The position numbers and the translations under genes were made by a program. Of a stretch of DNA of 64,000 bases, positions 60,605 through 64,000 are shown one piece after another. Source of the DNA: Hyphomicrobiales bacterium (GTDB taxonomy: Bacteria; Pseudomonadota; Alphaproteobacteria; Rhizobiales; Rhizobiaceae); NCBI GenBank assembly GCA_900465675.1, contig UBJR01000012.1, positions 1 through 64,000 on the forward strand, read 5' to 3'. Position 1 is the stretch's first letter. Every line of letters begins with the position of its first letter. The notes beneath the pieces are model-generated. The model was not told the origin of the DNA. It saw only the letters and a list, made by a program, of their open reading frames with translations, and made no database searches.

Positions 60605-62101
60605 ATGACTGCGGTTTTTGCCCGCCCCGATTTTCATCAGGCGCTGTCGCGCCTCAAGGACAGGCATCTGCTGCGCGACCTCGCCTATTGCGATGGCCGC
60701 TGGTCTGCAGGCACCGACGGCAAAAGCTTCGAGGTTGCCGATCCCGCAAGCGGCGCGACCATCGCCTGGGTGGCGAGCCTTGGCGCTGAAGAGACCACGG
60801 CGACCATCGATTCCGCTGCCCGCGCCATGCCCGCCTGGCGGGCGATGCTGCCGCAGGAGCGGGCCCGGATTCTTCGCAAATGGCACGACCTGATGCTGGA
60901 AGCCAAGGACGATCTGGCTCTGATCATGACGCTGGAGCAAGGCAAGCCGCTGTCGGAATCGCTCGGCGAAATCGACTATGCCGCCTCCTTCGTCGAATGG
61001 TATGCCGAAGAGGGCAAGCGGCTGAATGCCGAAAACGTCACCAGCCATCTGCCGGGCGCCGAGATGATCGTTCGCCGCGAAGCGCTTGGTGTCGTCGGCA
61101 TCGTCACGCCTTGGAATTTTCCGTCCGCGATGATCACCCGCAAGGCGGCCGCCGCCCTTGCCGCCGGCTGCAGCGTCGTTGCCCACCCCTCTTCCGAAAC
61201 GCCGCTCTCTGCGCTGGCTCTTGCCGAACTCGGCGAGCGTGCCGGGCTTCCCGCCGGGGTCTTCAACGTCGTGACCGGCGATGCTGCGACCATCGTCGGC
61301 CGCCTTTGCGAAGACGAGCGCATCCGGGCAATCAGCTTTACCGGCTCGACCGGTATCGGTAGGCTGATCGCGGGCCAATGCGCGCCAACCATGAAGCGGC
61401 TCGTCATGGAGCTCGGCGGCCACGCCCCTCTGATCATCTTCGATGATGCCGATGTCGCGCAGGCGGTGAAGATCGCCATCGATGCGAAGTTTGCGACCTC
61501 CGGCCAGGACTGCCTCGCCGCCAACCGCATCTTCGTGCATCGCTCGATCGCCGCCCGGTTTGAAGCGTCATTTGCCGAGCGTATCCGCGAACTGAAGGTC
61601 GGCGACGGCCTGTCCACCGGTGCCGAAATCGGCCCGCTGATGCATGAGCGGGCTATCGCCAAGGTCGAGGAGCAGGTCGAGGATGCGCTGAAGCGCGGCG
61701 CCAGGCTCGTCACCGGCGGCAAGCGGCACAAGGCGGGCAAACTGTTTTTCGAGCCGACGCTGCTCTCCAATGTTCCCGCCGATGCGCTGATCATGCGCGA
61801 GGAAACCTTCGGCCCGGTCGCGGGCATCACCGTCTTCGATACCGAAGAGGAAGTCGTCGCCAAGGCGAACGACACCGAATACGGGCTCGTCGCCTATGTC
61901 GTGACCGCCAATGGTGCGCGGCAGATGCGGCTCGGACGGGCGCTCGAATACGGCATGGTGGCGATCAACCGCGTCAAGATCACGGGCGGTCCGATCCCCT
62001 TCGGCGGCTGGAAGCAATCCGGCCTCGGCCGCGAAGGTTCGCGCCACGGCATCGAGGCCTTCACCGAGCTCAAATATCTCTGCATCGACACCGCCGCCTG
62101 A
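60605..62101 (+). CDS. GabD-type aldehyde dehydrogenase
   Basis: A 498-residue dehydrogenase of the succinate/glutarate semialdehyde group, starting at the ATG at 60605 with GAGGAG upstream. Catalytic glutamate is in MELGGHAPLIIFDDAD and catalytic cysteine in SGQDCLAANR; VTPWNFPSAMITRK is intact. The cofactor lysine usually found in the KPxxxTP motif is replaced: this protein reads VVAHPSSETPLS. It would oxidise the semialdehyde made by the aminotransferase encoded 37 bases downstream. This is the second such dehydrogenase in the window and is only distantly similar to the first. Confidence 0.9.
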   Translation: MTAVFARPDFHQALSRLKDRHLLRDLAYCDGRWSAGTDGKSFEVADPASGATIAWVASLGAEETTATIDSAARAMPAWRAMLPQERARILRKWHDLMLEAKDDLALIMTLEQGKPLSESLGEIDYAASFVEWYAEEGKRLNAENVTSHLPGAEMIVRREALGVVGIVTPWNFPSAMITRKAAAALAAGCSVVAHPSSETPLSALALAELGERAGLPAGVFNVVTGDAATIVGRLCEDERIRAISFTGSTGIGRLIAGQCAPTMKRLVMELGGHAPLIIFDDADVAQAVKIAIDAKFATSGQDCLAANRIFVHRSIAARFEASFAERIRELKVGDGLSTGAEIGPLMHERAIAKVEEQVEDALKRGARLVTGGKRHKAGKLFFEPTLLSNVPADALIMREETFGPVAGITVFDTEEEVVAKANDTEYGLVAYVVTANGARQMRLGRALEYGMVAINRVKITGGPIPFGGWKQSGLGREGSRHGIEAFTELKYLCIDTAA

Positions 62102-62138
62102 CGCGGCACTCACACTCACCACATCAAGGACATCTGCC

Positions 62139-63518
62139 ATGCTCGACAGAAGCAACGAACTCAACGCCTGGGACCGCGACCACTTCTTCCATCCCTCGAC
62201 GCACATGGGCATGCATGCCCGCGGCGAAACGCCGACCCGCGTCATCTCGTCGGGCGAAGGCGCATACATCACCGACACCAACGGCCGCACCAGCCTGGAT
62301 GCCTTTGCCGGTCTCTACTGCGTCAATGTCGGCTACGGTCGGCAGAAGATCGCCGACGCGATCGCCAATCAGGCGAAGAACCTCGCCTACTACCATTCTT
62401 ATGTCGGTCACGGCACGGAAGCCTCCATCACGCTGTCGAAGATGATCATCGACCGGGCACCCGAAGGCATGAGCCGCGTCTATTTCGGCCTGTCCGGCTC
62501 GGATGCGAACGAGACCAACATCAAGCTGATCTGGTACTACAACAACATTCTCGGCCGCCCGGAAAAGAAGAAGATCATCTCGCGCTGGCGCGGCTATCAC
62601 GGCTCCGGTGTCATGACCGGCTCGCTGACCGGGCTTGAGCTCTTCCACAAGGCCTTCGACCTGCCGCGAGCGCCCGTCCTCCACACCGAGGCACCGTACT
62701 ATTTCCGCCGCCCGGACCGCTCGATGGACGAGGAGCAGTTCTCGCAATATTGCGCCGACAAGCTGGAGGAGATGATTCTCGCCGAAGGCCCGGATACGGT
62801 TGCAGCCTTCATCGGCGAGCCGATCCTCGGGACCGGTGGCATCGTGCCGCCGCCGAAGGGATACTGGCAGAAGATTCAAGCCGTGCTCGACAAGTATGAC
62901 GTCATGCTTGTCGCCGACGAAGTGGTCACCGGCTTCGGCCGCCTCGGCACCATGTTCGGCTCCGATCACTACGGCATGAAGCCGGGTCTCATCACCATCG
63001 CCAAGGGCCTGACCTCGGCCTACGCGCCGCTCTCCGGCACCATCGTCTCCGACAAAGTCTGGCAGGTGCTGGTTCAGGGGTCGGATCAAATGGGCGCGAT
63101 AGGTCATGGCTGGACCTATGCGGCGCACCCCATTTGCGCGGCAGCCGGCATTGCCAATCTCGAACTGATCGACGAGCTGGATCTCGTCAAGAATGCCGGC
63201 GAGACCGGCGCCTATTTCCGCAGCGAGCTTGCCAAGGCTGTCGGCTCCCACAAGCATGTCGGCGAAGTGCGCGGCGACGGCCTCATGGCGGCGATCGAAT
63301 TTGTCGAGGACAAGGACGACCGCAAATTCTTCGACGTTTCCCGCAAGATCGGCCCGCAGATCTCTGCTGCCCTTCTCGAGCGCGGCGTCATCGGCCGGGC
63401 CATGCCGCAGGGTGATATCCTCGGCTTTGCGCCGCCGCTCTGCCTCACCCGCGAAGAGGCCGATATCGTTGTCAAGGCGGCCGCCGGCGCCATCGATACG
63501 GTGTTCAAGTCGGTTTGA
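62139..63518 (+). CDS. Class III PLP-dependent aminotransferase (omega-amino acid/polyamine type)
   Basis: A 459-residue omega-aminotransferase with the ATG at 62139 behind AAGGACATCTGCC. The PLP lysine is in LITIAKGLTSAYAPLSG, the cofactor-contact region in VADEVVTGFGRLG, and GLSGSDANETNIKL binds the phosphate. Related enzymes transfer amino groups from putrescine, GABA, beta-alanine or taurine to pyruvate. With the preceding dehydrogenase it forms a two-step route from an amine through a semialdehyde to an acid, under the Lrp-type regulator. Confidence 0.9.
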   Translation: MLDRSNELNAWDRDHFFHPSTHMGMHARGETPTRVISSGEGAYITDTNGRTSLDAFAGLYCVNVGYGRQKIADAIANQAKNLAYYHSYVGHGTEASITLSKMIIDRAPEGMSRVYFGLSGSDANETNIKLIWYYNNILGRPEKKKIISRWRGYHGSGVMTGSLTGLELFHKAFDLPRAPVLHTEAPYYFRRPDRSMDEEQFSQYCADKLEEMILAEGPDTVAAFIGEPILGTGGIVPPPKGYWQKIQAVLDKYDVMLVADEVVTGFGRLGTMFGSDHYGMKPGLITIAKGLTSAYAPLSGTIVSDKVWQVLVQGSDQMGAIGHGWTYAAHPICAAAGIANLELIDELDLVKNAGETGAYFRSELAKAVGSHKHVGEVRGDGLMAAIEFVEDKDDRKFFDVSRKIGPQISAALLERGVIGRAMPQGDILGFAPPLCLTREEADIVVKAAAGAIDTVFKSV

Positions 63519-63526
63519 TGGATCAG

Positions 63527-63550
63527 GGAGCCCGCAATAGCGGGCTCCCC
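63527..63550 (+). terminator. Stem-loop terminator after the aminotransferase gene
   Basis: GGGAGCCCGC and GCGGGCTCCC are perfect 10-bp arms around AATA, eight bases past the stop codon. No long T-run follows, so termination strength is uncertain. Confidence 0.65.
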
Positions 63551-63612
63551 TCCACCGGTTGCGGAACCAATTGTTTGCTCGCCAGTTTGCCTTGTGCAGA
63601 AGGAGCAAAACC

Positions 63613-63810
63613 ATGCTGACACTTGAAGACGCACTGATGGTCTCCGCCGAGCGCGTCGCTCATTGCCGTGGAGAGGTCGAACTCGACATCGTCGATATCA
63701 TCGACAGGTTCGAGGCAGTCGGCTTTTCCCGCAAGGAAGTGCTGGTGGCGCTCAGCGAAATTCTGACGGAGCAATTCGCCGGTCTGCCGGATCTGCCGCG
63801 TTTCCATTAA
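63613..63810 (+). CDS. Small hypothetical protein
   Basis: A 65-residue acidic, helical protein (MLTLEDALMVSAERVAHCRG) with a strong ribosome site, AGGAGCAAAACC, before the ATG. It has no membrane segment or known domain. The 3' end (TEQFAGLPDLPRFH) is proline-rich. It lies behind the stem-loop, so it is probably transcribed on its own or by read-through. Confidence 0.6.
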   Translation: MLTLEDALMVSAERVAHCRGEVELDIVDIIDRFEAVGFSRKEVLVALSEILTEQFAGLPDLPRFH

Positions 63811-63850
63811 GGCGCTGGCGGCAACCGCGGTCAGCCTGTAGAAAGCAGCG

Positions 63851-64000
63851 ATGGACAGCCGCTTCCTGATAACAGGCGCCGATGACGCCGGAACCACTAT
63901 TCTTCTCGCCCATGGCGCGGGCGCCCCAATGGATTCCAAATCGATGAATGCTGTATCTGCAGCACTCGCCGACGCGGGTTTCCGCGTCGCCCGGTTCGAA
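63851..64000 (+). CDS. Alpha/beta hydrolase, KANL3/Tex30-like (partial)
   Basis: The reading frame from the ATG at 63851 stays open to the end of the window, so only the first 50 residues are seen. They contain TILLAHGAGAPMDSKSM, the oxyanion-hole strand of a small dienelactone-hydrolase-like family, followed by ALADAGFRVARFE. The nucleophile lies beyond the window. No strong ribosome site is visible. Confidence 0.6.
   Translation, partial: MDSRFLITGADDAGTTILLAHGAGAPMDSKSMNAVSAALADAGFRVARFE

Noticed and set aside
1..64000. CRISPR arrays, tRNA or rRNA genes, phage or conjugation genes
   Set aside because: No regularly spaced repeats, tRNA cloverleaf signatures, rRNA-like stretches or phage/transfer proteins were seen.

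Overview
The window looks like a chromosome or large-replicon segment of an alphaproteobacterium of the Rhizobium/Agrobacterium group. The reasons are high GC with strong third-position GC, many ABC uptake operons with dedicated regulators, an L-carnitine dehydrogenase fused to a thioesterase (a form known from Rhizobium), NasS/NasT-controlled nitrate assimilation, and a RIME-like inverted repeat in an intergenic region. Nearly all of it is metabolic 'scavenger' DNA. No rRNA, tRNA or CRISPR array was seen.

Layout. 1-1.3 kb: an IS30-family transposase gene. 1.4-5.8 kb: a ChaA-type antiporter, an atypical SDR, and an overlapping M20/M24 hydrolase pair. 6.1-15.9 kb: an amine island consisting of a polyamine-type ABC importer, copper amine oxidase, DUF2182-like membrane protein and aldehyde dehydrogenase, with a divergent ROK regulator. 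16-17.5 kb: a small membrane gene behind a consensus sigma-54 promoter, convergent with an HPP-CBS protein. 17.6-22.7 kb: a five-gene peptide/nickel-type ABC importer. 22.9-24.8 kb: a DMT exporter divergent from a LysR regulator. 24.8-38.4 kb: carnitine degradation (CdhR-type regulator, dehydrocarnitine cleavage enzyme, carnitine dehydrogenase/thioesterase) followed by a second peptide-type ABC importer, a CocE-type hydrolase, an HSL-type esterase and an acyltransferase. 38.5-39.1 kb: a ParDE-like toxin-antitoxin pair. 39.3-46.6 kb: a LacI-controlled sugar ABC importer with a GH127 beta-L-arabinofuranosidase. 46.7-57.7 kb: nasT, nasS, nrtABD, nirBD and nasA. 57.9-64 kb: a CorA/ZntB transporter, hypotheticals, and an Lrp-type regulator next to an aldehyde dehydrogenase and a class III aminotransferase. 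The last gene runs off the window.

How they work together. Most islands pair one importer with the first catabolic enzymes and a local regulator. The nitrate block is the most complete. A consensus sigma-54 promoter and a structured leader lie in front of nrtA. The first leader hairpin has a 6-nt loop with A1 and G4, as expected for NasT (ANTAR) targets, and a terminator-like end with seven T residues follows, so nitrogen status and nitrate both appear to gate expression.

One pattern runs across the window: each of the five ABC binding-protein genes is followed within about 40 nt by a strong stem-loop before the next gene. Other points for follow-up are a LacI-family gene that appears to start at CTG under a twin operator, a sigma-54 promoter in front of an unknown 100-residue membrane protein, a DUF2182-like protein embedded in a copper-enzyme operon, and a 700-base non-coding stretch inside the carnitine region.
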